Shown piece by piece: positions 35,514-46,987 of a DNA stretch of 64,000 nucleotides (position 1 is its first letter; the number at the start of each line of letters is the position of its first letter). This DNA comes from Circinella umbellata (Eukaryota > Mucoromycota > Mucoromycetes > Mucorales > Lichtheimiaceae). A model generated the notes under the pieces. That model did no database searches. It worked only from the letters and a program-made list of their open reading frames with translations, and had not been told where the DNA came from. The stretch is taken from the NCBI GenBank assembly GCA_025093555.1, contig JAIWNF010000008.1, positions 868,001-932,000 on the forward strand. Direction: 5' to 3'. Both the position numbers and the translations under genes were made by a program.

Positions 35514-37199
35514 ATGACCTTACCTCGACATTTACTACGTCTTCGTTCACCATTTTTAAAAACACGATGGTCTATAGCTTCACGAAGTATGAGTGTCGCT
35601 TATCAACATACTTCAGCCACGTGTGTACCAGCAACAAATAATAAACATATTTCAACGTCTACTACTACTTCTTCTAACCCTCCAATGTCATTTCCTTGCG
35701 TCGACAAACTTGCCTCACGTACTGTTGAACTAGACGACAATGGTCCAGAACCTAGTTACGATCGCGTTGTCACAGGCTATGAGACTTTTGAATACCCTAA
35801 GCCATTCCTTCTTGATCACGGTGGCATTTTACCCAAAGTCGACATTGCTTATGAAACGTGGGGAAAACTGAATGCGAAACGTGATAATGCTATTTTAATT
35901 CATACGGGTCTTTCTGCTTCTTCTCATGCCAAGTCGCATGCCAAAAATACAAAGCCTGGATGGTGGGAAGAATTTATCGGCCCTGGACGTTATTTGGATA
36001 CCAACAAATTCTTTGTAATTTGTACAAACGTTATCGGTGGCTGTTATGGATCCACAGGTCCTTCTTCTATTGACCCAGCAGATGGTGAACGCTATGCTAC
36101 ACGATTCCCGATAATTACTGTTTTTGATATGGTGCGCGCACAATTCTTATTGTTGGATAATATGGGTATTGAAAAATTACATGCCAGTGTTGGAAGTAGT
36201 ATGGGTGGTATGCAATCTATGGCTGCTGCTTCTTTATTCCCGGACCGCGTTAAACGGTTAATTAGTATTTCTGCTTGTGCACGATCACATCCTTATTCCA
36301 TTGCTTTAAGACATACTCAACGTCAAGGTAAAAGAAAATTTTTTTTTGCTTGAGTATTTTTAATATTAATTTTATGAAGGGGAAAGGTGTTACAAACAGT
36401 TTTTTTTTTCTGTGGACTATGTTGTGGGAAAAAAAATCTTTTGAAAATAGTAACTAAAAAAAAAACAGTATTGATGGCCGATCCTAATTGGAACAAGGGC
36501 TTTTATTACAATGGTGTTCCCCCGCATGTGGGAATGAAACTTTCTCGCGAAATTGCAACTATCAGTTACCGATCAGGCCCTGAATGGGAACTCCGGTTTG
36601 GTCGTAAACGAGCCCAAGAAAATCAAACACCTGCACTATGTCCTGACTTTTTAATCGAAACTTATCTGGATCACCAAGGTGAACGCTTCTGCCTTCAATA
36701 TGATGCTAACTCCTTATTATACATTTCCAAGGCTATGGATATTTTTGATATGTCCAAATCAGCTACCGATGTATTAAAAGATCAACGACGACGTAATCTT
36801 CCAAAGATTGAAAATATTTTAAATGAAAAACAAACTTTTGCTGAAGTGGTGGGTGATCAATCTGCTTTGGAAATGCATGCAACAAGTGCGCCTGGGCCTG
36901 GTTCTAATAATGATAAGAAACGTCCTACATTGACTACTTTGTCAGAAACGGATCCAGCTGTTCAAGATCTTATTGATGGTGTTAAAAATATCAAGATGCC
37001 TACTTTGATTCTTGGTGCTCAATCAGATATTCTTTTCCCTGTATGGCAACAAAAGGAGATCGCTGAATGTCTTCGAGTGGCTGGTAACAAGCGTGTAACA
37101 TATTATGAATTGGATGGCATGTTTGGTCATGATACTTTCTTAATTGATCGTGTTAGTGTAGGAGGGGCCATCAAGGGTCATTTAGAGTTATTAGATTAG
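35514..37199 (+). CDS. cysA: Serine O-acetyltransferase of the homoserine-acetyltransferase fold (CysA/Cys2 type)
   Basis: Two exons (35514-36327 and 36469-37199) give 514 residues. The N-terminus is Arg/Ser/Thr-rich and acid-poor, suggesting mitochondrial import. The alpha/beta-hydrolase domain starts near residue 60 with [20 protein letters not shown] and continues [26 protein letters not shown] and the nucleophile elbow GSSMGGMQS follow; the Asp lies in [12 protein letters not shown] and the His in [10 protein letters not shown]. The segments GPEPSY and LSASSHA...H recall the fungal serine acetyltransferases (Aspergillus cysA, S. pombe cys2), which make O-acetylserine for cysteine synthesis, rather than canonical Met2. 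Homoserine acetyltransferase remains the alternative. Confidence 0.85.
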
Positions 37200-37379
37200 T
37201 TGTACAAACACAAAAATACATTATTTTTACATAAAACACACACACATAATAATAATAATAATAAACCCATTATTCCCCCCAGTAACAAAAATAAAAAAAA
37301 ACCACATTGTAAATTATATAAAATAAAGTAGATGTAAAATATGAACACAACACAACCGCACAAGGCTTCTTTTTTTCGT

Positions 37380-38232
37380 TTATTTGAGGGGAACAAATCG
37401 AGAAGAGTGGGTGGCACCAATACCAGGACGACCGTGACGAACGGGCTTGTAGGAGATGCTATATTAATAAAATAAAAGATTTCCCCCCCATTTAATATAA
37501 ATAAAACTTCTCTTATCTGTATTATAATAGAATAGTAAATTATAATAAACTTACGAGAATTCACCAAGGTAGTGACCAACCATTTCAGCACGGATATCGA
37601 CTTGGTTGAAGACCTTGCCGTTGTAAACACCGACGACGGAACCAATCATTTCGGGAACAATGATCATGTCACGAAGATGAGTCTTGACAGTAGCAGGCTT
37701 TTCATCAGAAGCAGCTTCCTTCTTTGCCTTGCGAAGCTTCTTGATAAGACCCATGGGCTTACGCTTCAAACCACGTTGGAAACGTCTGCGAGCACGGGCA
37801 TGGACCAACTCCATGAATTGTTCGGACGACAAGTCCAAAAGTTGGTCGAGGTCGACGCCACGGTAGGTAAACTTACGGAAAGTTCTCTTTCTCGAGGTCT
37901 GTTGTTCAGCCTATTATATGTTTTCGTTTTTCGTAATGATAAATAAAAATAAATAAATTAATATAAGGTGTTAATGAAATTCCATTTAATTCGATTCCAA
38001 TTGAAAATTGATATAAAAATTAAATATATTTATAGATGTTATATTGTTTTTAAATCCATATATAATAAATATAAATATATAAATTTTAGAAAATCAATCC
38101 ATTCAATGTATTCATCCATCCATGTCGTTTTAATATCCATCTATTCGTCTTTTCGTATGTATGGATAGTTATATTCCTTTACTCTTTTTTTCACCCCCAT
38201 CCATCCATTTCATTTATATGATTACATACCAT
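37380..38232 (-). CDS. RPS15: 40S ribosomal protein S15 (uS19)
   Basis: Three exons: 38232-38230 (only the ATG), 37910-37555 and 37458-37380, giving 145 residues. The first intron (315 bp) begins directly after the start codon (ATG/GTATGT) and ends AATAG/GCTGAACAAC, so the protein begins [15 protein letters not shown]. Further uS19 landmarks are [61 protein letters not shown] and the C-terminus [19 protein letters not shown]. It sits in the small-subunit head near the A site. Codon use is more C-ending than its neighbours, as expected for high expression. Confidence 0.95.
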
Positions 38233-40946
38233 ATTGGATTAGGAAGGGAGATATGATCGGTACAGCTTCCAAGAGGGCATTAAACTTCGATTCAGCCAAT
38301 GAATCAGCGCCCCCGCCAGTCGGTGTTTTTTTTTTTAGTTCTGATAAATCTTACTTATTAAAAATAATATATTGTAAATGGACAGTTGTATATCCTTGAG
38401 CTTTATTATATCTTTCTTATCAAGAGTTTATTATCTATTAAGCTATTATATATATATATATATATCCATTAGTTGAAAATATATAATTGTATTTTGATAG
38501 TAATAAAAGCTAATAAATCATAACTATTATCCCAAAAACCCATTTTGTTATTTTTTTTCTTCGTTTGTTTTATTAATTGCTGTCATACAGCACAGATACC
38601 ATGGAAGAAGACCGTTGAAAAAGCCATTTCTTTTTTCAACACTATTCTAATGTAGCTTCGTCTTCTTGTTGTTATAAAAAAAAGCAATCCACACTTGAAT
38701 AATAATAATAATAATAATAATGATAGTAGTAGTAGTAGGAATAAGCTATATATATTATTTCGAACGTTGAGCTCATGTTGATCGAACGTTATTTAGCCTT
38801 TAAGTATATAATGTATAGTTCTCTTATTGGGAACTGGTACGGAGCACTTCAAAACATACTCTATTAGGTGATTTCAACTCTTACGGACTTTTCACTTTTA
38901 TATATTTTTTTCAAAGGCACACAACAATCTGATATAATTATATTGTATCCAACCATTTATACACTATCTATAACTTAAAACTGTCTATGAAATTTATATT
39001 AACAGCTCAACTTTTGATGATAACTCAGTCAATTTTTCTTATCTTTTCTCACCATATAGCCTTACTTATAAAGACAAGACAAACAAGGAATAATGTATAC
39101 TTATTCGATTGTTACTTAAATGAGCGGTCAATTAAGCGCTATTGATGTCAAATAACTCTATAACTATAATTTATATGGTCAAAGAGCTTATTTGATAACT
39201 TTCTGTTCGTGGGGTGTCCGTGAGCCAAAATATCGTGCTTCCGTGTTAGTAATTTTTCACTCTTTTATTAACTATAGTAGTCTATCCATCTTATTTACTG
39301 ATCAGACAATTATATATATCAGCATATATTTTAATAGATCAGTATAAATGTCGAAGGCTAAAAACATAAAAGCGAGTACGTACGTACGAAGAAAAAAAAA
39401 TTGTGCTTATTGATAATTGATAAATATACAGTCCTATTGTTATATTTTTGATATTTGATTTTTTTTTTTTTTGTTAACAAATATAAAATACATTAGATGT
39501 CGAATGAGATGGTCAAAATGAGATATTTAAGCAAATAACCTCATCAGTACTTACCAAAAAATACTATTCAGTGTTCAATATATAACTAATCTTCTACAAA
39601 TTGAACATGTGAATCCAACTTTTATTTTTATCAATAAACTCTTTAGGTTGTCAATTGAAAATTAACAAAAATAATAAGGTGGTATTACATCCACCCAAAT
39701 ATTCTAATCTTGTTATCCACTCATACAAGCAACATGATCATTTCAATAATGTAAAAATCTCTCTCTATCATTATATCAAAAACATTAATTAATGTAAAGT
39801 GTTTCTTCTGCTGAAGTTATAGGAATTGGAGGAAAGGGATAATGGTCCGTATTATCAGGTCGGAATAAGCACTTTTGGTTCGAGAATGCTGAATATACTA
39901 TTACTGTTGTTACAATAATTAGAGATATTTAACTTATGATTATAGTTCAAGTATATAAAGGTATTTTTAGTTCATAAGGTAAAGAATGAAGAGCAATATA
40001 CATAAGGTATGACAGAAATGTTACCCATATTTCAAAACAAATCGTAATTTTATGCAGATATATATATATATCAAGCAACCTTCTCACTCCAACGGGCGAA
40101 TTAAGCTAATAATAAAAAGAAAACACTATAGAGAGAATTATATATCAAAGCTGTTCTCAACCTTTTCTCTTATTATTATTGTTAGAAATAACTTTAATAT
40201 CAGTTGTAATAAGTGTGATGGATAAAAAGTACAGTAGTAAGTTAACTTTATGATTCCCCAGTCCAAATGTGTAACAATTAAGCTCGATTAAGGAAAGATC
40301 ATGAATGTGAGGGGGAAATGTAACATTAAAGTGCTACGAGACAACTGCTATAAATGGTTGTTATCATCCTGTTTATTTACCTCATTTTTCTTGGAACCCT
40401 GGAATTCATTATTAACTCTACAAAAAAAGTTTTATGAAAAAAAGAGGTTATTAATCATTGTTAACAATAGATAATAATTAAAAGAAAAGAGTAACCGGAA
40501 GTCCCTCTCAAGATTATAAGTGATTAACCGAAAGGTTAAACAAAAAAAAAAGGGTTTATCATAATAATAAATGTATCACACACGTTAAAAAAATAAAGGT
40601 CCAACTTTACAAACACATAATGTTATTGTTTATTGTAATAAACTTCATTTCCTTTTTTCTCCCTTGCTTCCCTCCCTCCCACCATTCATTTTTACTGTTA
40701 TACATAGAAGAAAGAGTGTGTAAGTTATGATAGTATTACCCAAAAGCCTTATATATTTTCAGTCACGAGTGAGTGTCGGCTGTTCAAGTAAAGAAAAAAA
40801 AAAAAGGCGTCGTACTTTATTTTTTATTTTTTTTGTATGCTGTAAAAATTATTGCCACATATTACATATAATTAATAATTTTTTTTTTTACCTCTTTGTT
40901 TCCTTTGTTTCTTTTTTTTTTTTTCTTCTTCTTCTTCAACAGATCG
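38233..40946. other. AT-rich spacer between RPS15 and CDC20
   Basis: The first ~100 bp is a less AT-rich segment likely to be the RPS15 promoter (GGTACAGCTTCCAAGAGGGC; a T-run follows). Copy B of the inverted-repeat element lies at 38834-39228. The remainder is AT-rich without supported genes; (AT)n and (AAT)n tracts occur near 38449-38465 and 38698-38720. A pyrimidine-rich stretch ending TTCTTCAACAG/ATCG just before the CDC20 ATG looks like a 3' splice site of a 5'-UTR intron. Confidence 0.5.
38834..39228. mobile_element. Short inverted-repeat element (MITE-like), copy B
   Basis: This is a diverged copy of 8726-9148. Shared blocks in order include GTAT/ACTCTATTAGG, TTTCAACTCTTA.GGAC, TTTTATAT.TTTTTTCAAA, AATCTGATATAATTA, CCA.CCATTTATA.ACTAT, TTCTTATCTTTTCTCACCATAT, AGACAAAACAAACAA.GAATAAT and GGGGTGTC.GTG. 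The right end reads GGGGTGTCCGTGAGCCAA. The left end is eroded (CTGGTACGGAGCACTTC), so terminal pairing is poor here. No coding capacity. Confidence 0.6.
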
Positions 40947-42988
40947 ATGCCAAAACAAAGTTCACTCGAGGAACATAATGAGGGAACTTCCACTCAAAAA
41001 CGATCTACCATGGTGAATGGTAGACTTCCTTTTAAACCCATTAACGCGGCATCACCCAAACCTTCTTCGACGACGCGTCCATTATTAGGGTCGTTAGGTT
41101 CATCCATTGGAAATAAACAACAAAAAGAACAACGCAATCCTTTAAAAACAACACAGATACGAACGGGTATTAAAAAAGCCAAATCAAGTTCAGCAGCATT
41201 ACAACAACAAAGTCTTTATAGTACTTTACGTGCACGTACGGTTAAAACAACGGAACATCAAAAAGATATCAGTAAGAAAAATTCAACTACTACGCATACA
41301 CCATCGTCATCACAAGAGACACTTCACAATGGTAAAAAAACAACAGATCCACCTTCATTACTTAGACGATCGCTTTCTATTAACCAGGACTATTATGATA
41401 AAATTGGTCGTGGTTGGCTTAAACAACCGACTCAACAACAAAAACCAAAGACCAAGGAAATTTCACAGGTAAAAAACAAAAAAAAATCGGAATTAGAGAA
41501 GTTCGCAGGAAGTTGTGTGAGTGTGTGTGTGCGCGCAGGAAGAGAGAGTAGAGTGTGATAAAAATTTACCGAAACGTACCTAATTTTTTTTTTAAAATTT
41601 TTCCATGAAAAATTGAAAACCAAATCACAAAAAAAGTATGATCGACATATACCTAATCATAATGGTATGGCATCACTCAATTATCATTTTTCTAAAAATT
41701 CTAAAGAATCATCACAATATTTGGAACATGGTGCCCAAACCTATCGTGAACATATTGCAGAAGTAGTGGGTGTGACGCCTAATCAACGTATTCTTAGTTT
41801 TGGTCCTGAACCTCCATCAGGAGATAAAAATAATCCTTCTTTATCGACCTCTTCTTCTACCTCTTCTTCTGTGAACAACTCAAATATTAAAAAAAAGACA
41901 CATTCCACTGTGATTCCACCTACCCGTCGAATCCTTACCGCCGCTGAAAAAATCCTCGATGCCCCTTATATGGCAGATGATTTCTATTTGAATTTACTCG
42001 ATTGGTCAAGTCAAAATGTAGTTGCTGTGGCTTTGGATAAATCGATTTATCTTTGGAATGCTGATTATGGTACCATTAAAATGCTCGATTATCAAAGTGA
42101 AGAAGCTATTACCTCTTTAGGATGGGAAACCCACGGTCAATTCCTTGCTGTAGGTACAGATTCAGGTGATACACAAATTTGGGATGTAGAAGCGAATACA
42201 AAACTTCGATCGATGCGGGGTCATCAAGGTCGTGTCGGTGTTCTTTCATGGAATAAATATACAGTGTCTTCAGGTGCTCGTGATGGTAGCATTTGGCATC
42301 ACGATGTACGTGCTGCCCAATTTAAACAGGCCGAATTGATAGGTCACGTAGATGAAGTGTGTGGTTTAGAATGGCGTTCGGATGGTGGCATGTTAGCAAG
42401 TGGTGGTAATGATAATGTGGTGCATCTATGGGATGCACGTTCAACAAAACCTAAATTTACAAAAACAAATCATTCGGGTGCTGTCAAGGTAAATAACAAT
42501 AATGCTTTTATATATATATGTATTATCTAAACTCCTCATTTTTGACTTTATTTTTTCTTTTGTTTAAAAAAAAAAAGGCAATTGCTTGGTGTCCTTGGGA
42601 AATGAACTTGGTTGCTACGGGTGGTGGTAGAGAAGATACCCATATTCATTTCTGGAACTCTTCTCACGGTGGTAAAGTGAAAAGTGTCTATACAGGTTCT
42701 CAAGTGACTTCACTCTTGTGGTCAAGGCATCACAAAGAGATTGTATCAACGCACGGGTATCCAAAAAATCAATTAACTGTATGGGGTTATCCAGCATTAA
42801 ATAGAATTATTGATATTCCAGGTCATGATTCAAGAATCTTACATTCAGCTTTAAGTCCAGATGGTCAAGTAGTGGCTACTGCTGCTGCTGATGAAAATCT
42901 TAAATTCTGGCGTATCTTTGAACATGATGGAAAGGAATTAGTTAGTAAAGATCGACTTCTTATGCGACGAAGTAATAGTCTTCGATAA
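40947..42988 (+). CDS. CDC20: Cdc20/Fizzy-type WD40 activator of the anaphase-promoting complex
   Basis: Three exons (40947-41468, 41637-42488 and 42578-42988) give 594 residues. The basic, S/T-rich N-terminus leads to the C-box-like YDRHIPNHNGM, then GVTPNQRILSFGPEPP, typical of Cdc20 rather than Cdh1. The entry to the propeller is ILDAPYMADDFYLNLLDWSS, followed by WD repeats (VAVALDKSIYLWNA, LAVGTDSGDTQIWD, LASGGNDNVVHLWD and VATAAADENLKFWRI). The C-terminus is RSNSLR, so the usual Ile-Arg tail that docks on Cdc27 is Leu-Arg here. The protein selects substrates for APC/C ubiquitination at metaphase-anaphase. The intron 1 acceptor (AAAAAAAG/TATGATCG) is A-rich and weak, but gives the C-box in phase. 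Confidence 0.9.
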
Positions 42989-43319
42989 AAAAAAAAAAAA
43001 ACCCTCATACTATAAATATATATATATAAATATAAATATAAAAAATCATTTAGTAATTCATAACCCCAAATTTATTTTACATATCAACATTATTTTTTCT
43101 TTACATCACAACACATTATTTTTAACATACAAAAAAAAAAAACAAAGTTCTATTTTTTTTTGTTATTATTTGTTTATTATTATTATTATTATTACATTAT
43201 TATTATTTTTACAAATATATTCATGCCTTTTTAAAGCTAGTTAATAAGAAATGGGATTGTGTGCGTGTGTGTGTACATATATGTATATATGAAAAAGAAA
43301 AAAGAAAAATAAAGAAAAT
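42989..43319. terminator. Shared 3' region of convergent CDC20 and C2H2 genes
   Basis: A convergent spacer of 331 bp holds A-runs, AAATATAAATAT and (ATT)n at ~43172-43203. Both transcripts must end here. No further feature is visible. Confidence 0.4.
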
Positions 43320-44312
43320 TTACAATGGTATATGGGAAGGAAGAAGTTTACATGTAGAACGTAAAGTACTTTGATGATAAGTACTGTTAATAGGAGGTAA
43401 TCGTACAGAGGAAGAAGAAGAAGAAGAAGTAGAAGATGTTGGTGTTGGATATGAATATACAGTTGTTGTGTTTTTTTCCATTGGATAGATGTAAGGATAT
43501 TGATATTGTGTTTGTGGAGGAGGAGATGAAGGAGATGTTGCAATACCAGTACTAGCAGGTGATAACGAACCAGTCGATGCACTAATTTTTAAAAAAAAAA
43601 ATTCATTAGTTTTATTGAAGGGAAAGGGGGGGGGGTTTGAAGAAGACTTTTTATATTCATTTGAACTTACGAGCTACTTGTTGTAGTATGATGTGTGCGT
43701 TGATGTCTTAATAAAGTTGTTTTACGAGTGAATGATCTACCACACTCATTCATGTCACATACATATGGACGTTTTCCACTGTGCGTACGACGATGACGAG
43801 CCAATGAAGAAGACTGGAGTTATATAAATTATTTATTATTTAGTTTTTTTTTTTTGAACACAAATGTTTAAAATTCTAAAAAAAAAACTTACATCACTAA
43901 ATGATTTACGACAATTAGCATCTTCACACACATGAGGTCTTTCTCCAGTATGAGTACGATAATGAACAGTTAAAGCAGAGCGTTGAATAAATTGTTTATT
44001 ACATTGTGGCCAATCACATCGAAAAGGTCTTTCTCCAGTATGAATACGTTGATGTCTTGCTAAATCTGAACGTCGTGTAAATTTTTTGGGGCAACCAGGC
44101 CATTGACAAATATGCATTTGTCCATGGGTGTTACCACTTGTGGAAGAGTGTGGCTGTAACTGTGGCGGTTGTGGCTGTGGTATGACTACGGTCTGTTGTT
44201 GTTGTTGATATTCTTGATGTGGGTAATGATAATACGGTTGTTGTCTTTGTTGTAAATCACTTTGATTGTTATTATTATTATTATTATTATTTAAAAGAGC
44301 GTTGATATCCAT
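43320..44312 (-). CDS. C2H2 zinc-finger transcription factor (four fingers)
   Basis: Exons on the minus strand (44312-43893, 43813-43671 and 43581-43320) give 274 residues. The N-terminus (1-70) is Asn- then Gln/Pro-rich. Four consecutive fingers follow: [60 protein letters not shown] and [20 protein letters not shown]. The linkers TGERPF/TGERPH are canonical; the third is SGKRPY. An intron splits finger 3. The C-terminal ~85 residues are Ser/Thr/Pro-rich. Adjacent canonical linkers indicate sequence-specific nuclear DNA binding. I cannot name the orthologue. Confidence 0.9.
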
Positions 44313-46987
44313 GGGATTATTCTTTTTTTTTTCTTATGATGTATTTTGTTTTGTTTTGTTTTTTAATATATAGAGAGAAACAAAAGATCTTTTAAAAAAA
44401 AAGGAAAGGAAGAGTGGATTTGAAGAGAAGTTATTTTTCTTTTTTTAAAGAAGTTATTTTTGAATGGAAAGAAAAAAAAAAAGATTAATTAAAAAAAAAG
44501 AATAGGTTTTTTTTTATAGGTTTTTTTTTTTGGGATCTGATCGTCCCCCCCGACAACGAATTTAAATAGAACCCTAAAAAAAAATCTTATGTAGGTGCGC
44601 GCGCGCGGACCTTTTTTTTTTTTTTTCTCGCCACGTTGGATTTACCATTACGTAGTTGGCCATTTCCCCCTTCAACTCAGTGAAACTTAACCATTGACAG
44701 TTTAGATTCGCACAGACAAATGTGGAAAAGTATCTTCATAGTAAAAATATTAGGGTTGACAGGTTTTAAAAACGCAACACCCTTCCCCCTTCTCCCTATA
44801 ATCCCGCAAAACCTCCCATCCGCCCGCCATTTTTTTTTTTTTTGTTTATTCGAGTCTCTTCCAATTTATGAAACATTTTTGGGGTTAACAAAAAGAAACA
44901 AAACAATAACATTAGAGAACCCCCAACATGCAGAAAACATTCTTTCCCCGCCCCTAATTACAAAAGGGCAGTAAATCCTGTTTTTTTTGCAAAAAATAAA
45001 ATAAAAACAGGTTAACTCAACAAAAGAGAGCCAATTGAAAAAAAGATCGTCACTCTATTTTTTTTTTTTCACGGACCCACGCGAGTGATCGGGACACATG
45101 CACAAACTTGATCGAGAATAGGAAGGGGGGGTTTAGACATTTTTAAATTTGATACTTTACCAAATGGGGTTAATCTTTCGAAAAAAAACGCTTATATAAT
45201 TTACCGTTGTTATAAAATGGGGGGGGGCAGGTGGAAATATATTCTCTTTTTATTGTTTTCTTTCTGTTAAAATAGAACAAAACAGTTATTGTTGTTATTG
45301 TAAAGTAGCTCTGGGGAAGAAAAAAGTTCTTTTTTGTTCAATGTTTATCTTATAACAAAAATAATAAACTGTTCGTTGTACTCTGTTACGCAAAAAGAAC
45401 TTTTTGGGGTCAGGTGGGAAATGTCAAGAGAGAGCATTTGAAACTTTTCATAAAAAAAAAAAATCCGCGCGGACGGACCAAGGATTTTATTGCTCAGACC
45501 AATTATATATTTTTCTTTATCTTGATAAAAAAAGAAAAAAAAAAACCGGTGATCTCTCAACTTTATTTTGATCTAAAAAAAAACAAAACAAAACAAGAGT
45601 CATTTTTTTTTTTTGTTCCTCCATCGTTTTAATAATTCTTTATCTTTTGTTATTCATAATAGTCTTTGTATGAGAAAGCATGTATAAAAAAACTTAGCAC
45701 AAGACGGTAAATATTACTATAAGGGTTAAAAAAAAATTCCGTTTTGGAAATAGAAGAGTTTATGTCGGTGATTTATTTTTTCTTCTATTTCATTGCTATC
45801 TCCGTTAAACCCCTCTACCCTTTCCCCCTTTTCCCCATAGATGAAAAGAGTTATACATAGTATGGGTCCCAAAAAAAGTGGGATTTATTACTGTTAAAAG
45901 GTTCAATTATAGGGTTGAGACAGTGAATAGAAAAGACTCCGAGAAAATAGACCCAAATAACTCACATCTTCCCCATTGATATATAAAATAGCACTTTTAT
46001 AACTTGGTCTCTTAGGCTATGGGGTTTAAAACTGTTTATTATTAATATATATGTTACAAAAACAGAAGGTGTAGTAATAACTGGACCTCAATAAGATGAA
46101 GGGAAACGGAGTATATCAATGGGGGGGAAGAGAATAAGTGGGAATCTTTCCTTGGCACAACTACTAGGACTTCTTGAGCATGGGCGTTAGAGTGTTATTT
46201 TTCTTCCCTGCCGTTTTTCATCTTACAATAGAGATAACCACTTTTTTTTTTTTTTTTTTTACTGAGGTCTTCAAATCGTCAAGAATAAATGATCTTTTTG
46301 TCGTATATAAACCCCGTTCTAATCCACGTTTTTATATTTTGATTTGTATTAAATCAAAGTTATTCCCAAGTGTCTAATAATCAGAGAATCATGAAATTGT
46401 TCCACGTTCCGCCATACATGGCCACATATCCTCTAGTACCTAGTTCTGATACTACAAGTCGTTTGTTTCCTGATAAGACGGATATAAGTCAATGGTAGAC
46501 TTAAATGCAAGAACAGGTAATTTACCCTCTTCCCGCCAGATTTCTGCTCTTTCTTTTTTTTTCTCTCTCTCTCCACATACCTCTACTACCTTAGCTTTTT
46601 CCCTGGTTTAGTTATTGTAATACTTAAACGTCTAATACCGCAAGAGAGCGACCCTAAATACCTATAGGCGCCGGTCACTTGGTCTTCCATATAATAAAAT
46701 TATCCTCCATCTCCTCTAAATAAGCACACCCTTTTCATTTTTTAGCATAGAATGAAAAATACCTTATTTATAAGAATTTGAACGAACCTTTTTGAAGTAA
46801 TAATAATCAGTGATACAGACAAACCAAAAAATCCGAATCTCCAAATAGGTTTTTGGGGAAAAAAAAAAGAGAGTAACACAAAGGGGAGTAGTAGTAGTAG
46901 TAGCAGTAGGTTCAATTTTTTTTACCTGCCTTTTTATCTTTTCACTTTTGTTTTCCCCGCACACTTTTGTGGATAGAAAAAGAAGAG
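44313..46987. other. Long spacer upstream of ALG10
   Basis: The spacer is rich in A-, T- and G-homopolymers (for example near 44620, 44832, 45127 and 45219). Apart from the possible relic at 46390-46700, I see no supported gene. The frames at 45345-45632 and 46174-46377 are homopolymer translation. Confidence 0.5.
46390..46700 (-). pseudogene. Possible unidentified coding relic
   Basis: Minus-strand text reads MEDQVTGAYRYLGSLSCGIR (from ~46691), AEIWREEGKLPVLAFKSTID then LYPSYQETNDL (46555-46460, then a stop). One frame over, it continues LVVSELGTRGYVAMYGGTWN and NFMIL, ending at a stop at ~46390. The composition looks like real protein, with one frame slip needed. The opposite strand also has a 35-codon ATG frame at 46391-46498, so the strand is not certain. 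No family assigned. Confidence 0.3.

Noticed and set aside
45345..45632. Overlapping frames on both strands rich in F and K
   Set aside because: Generated by poly-A/poly-T runs; no conserved content.
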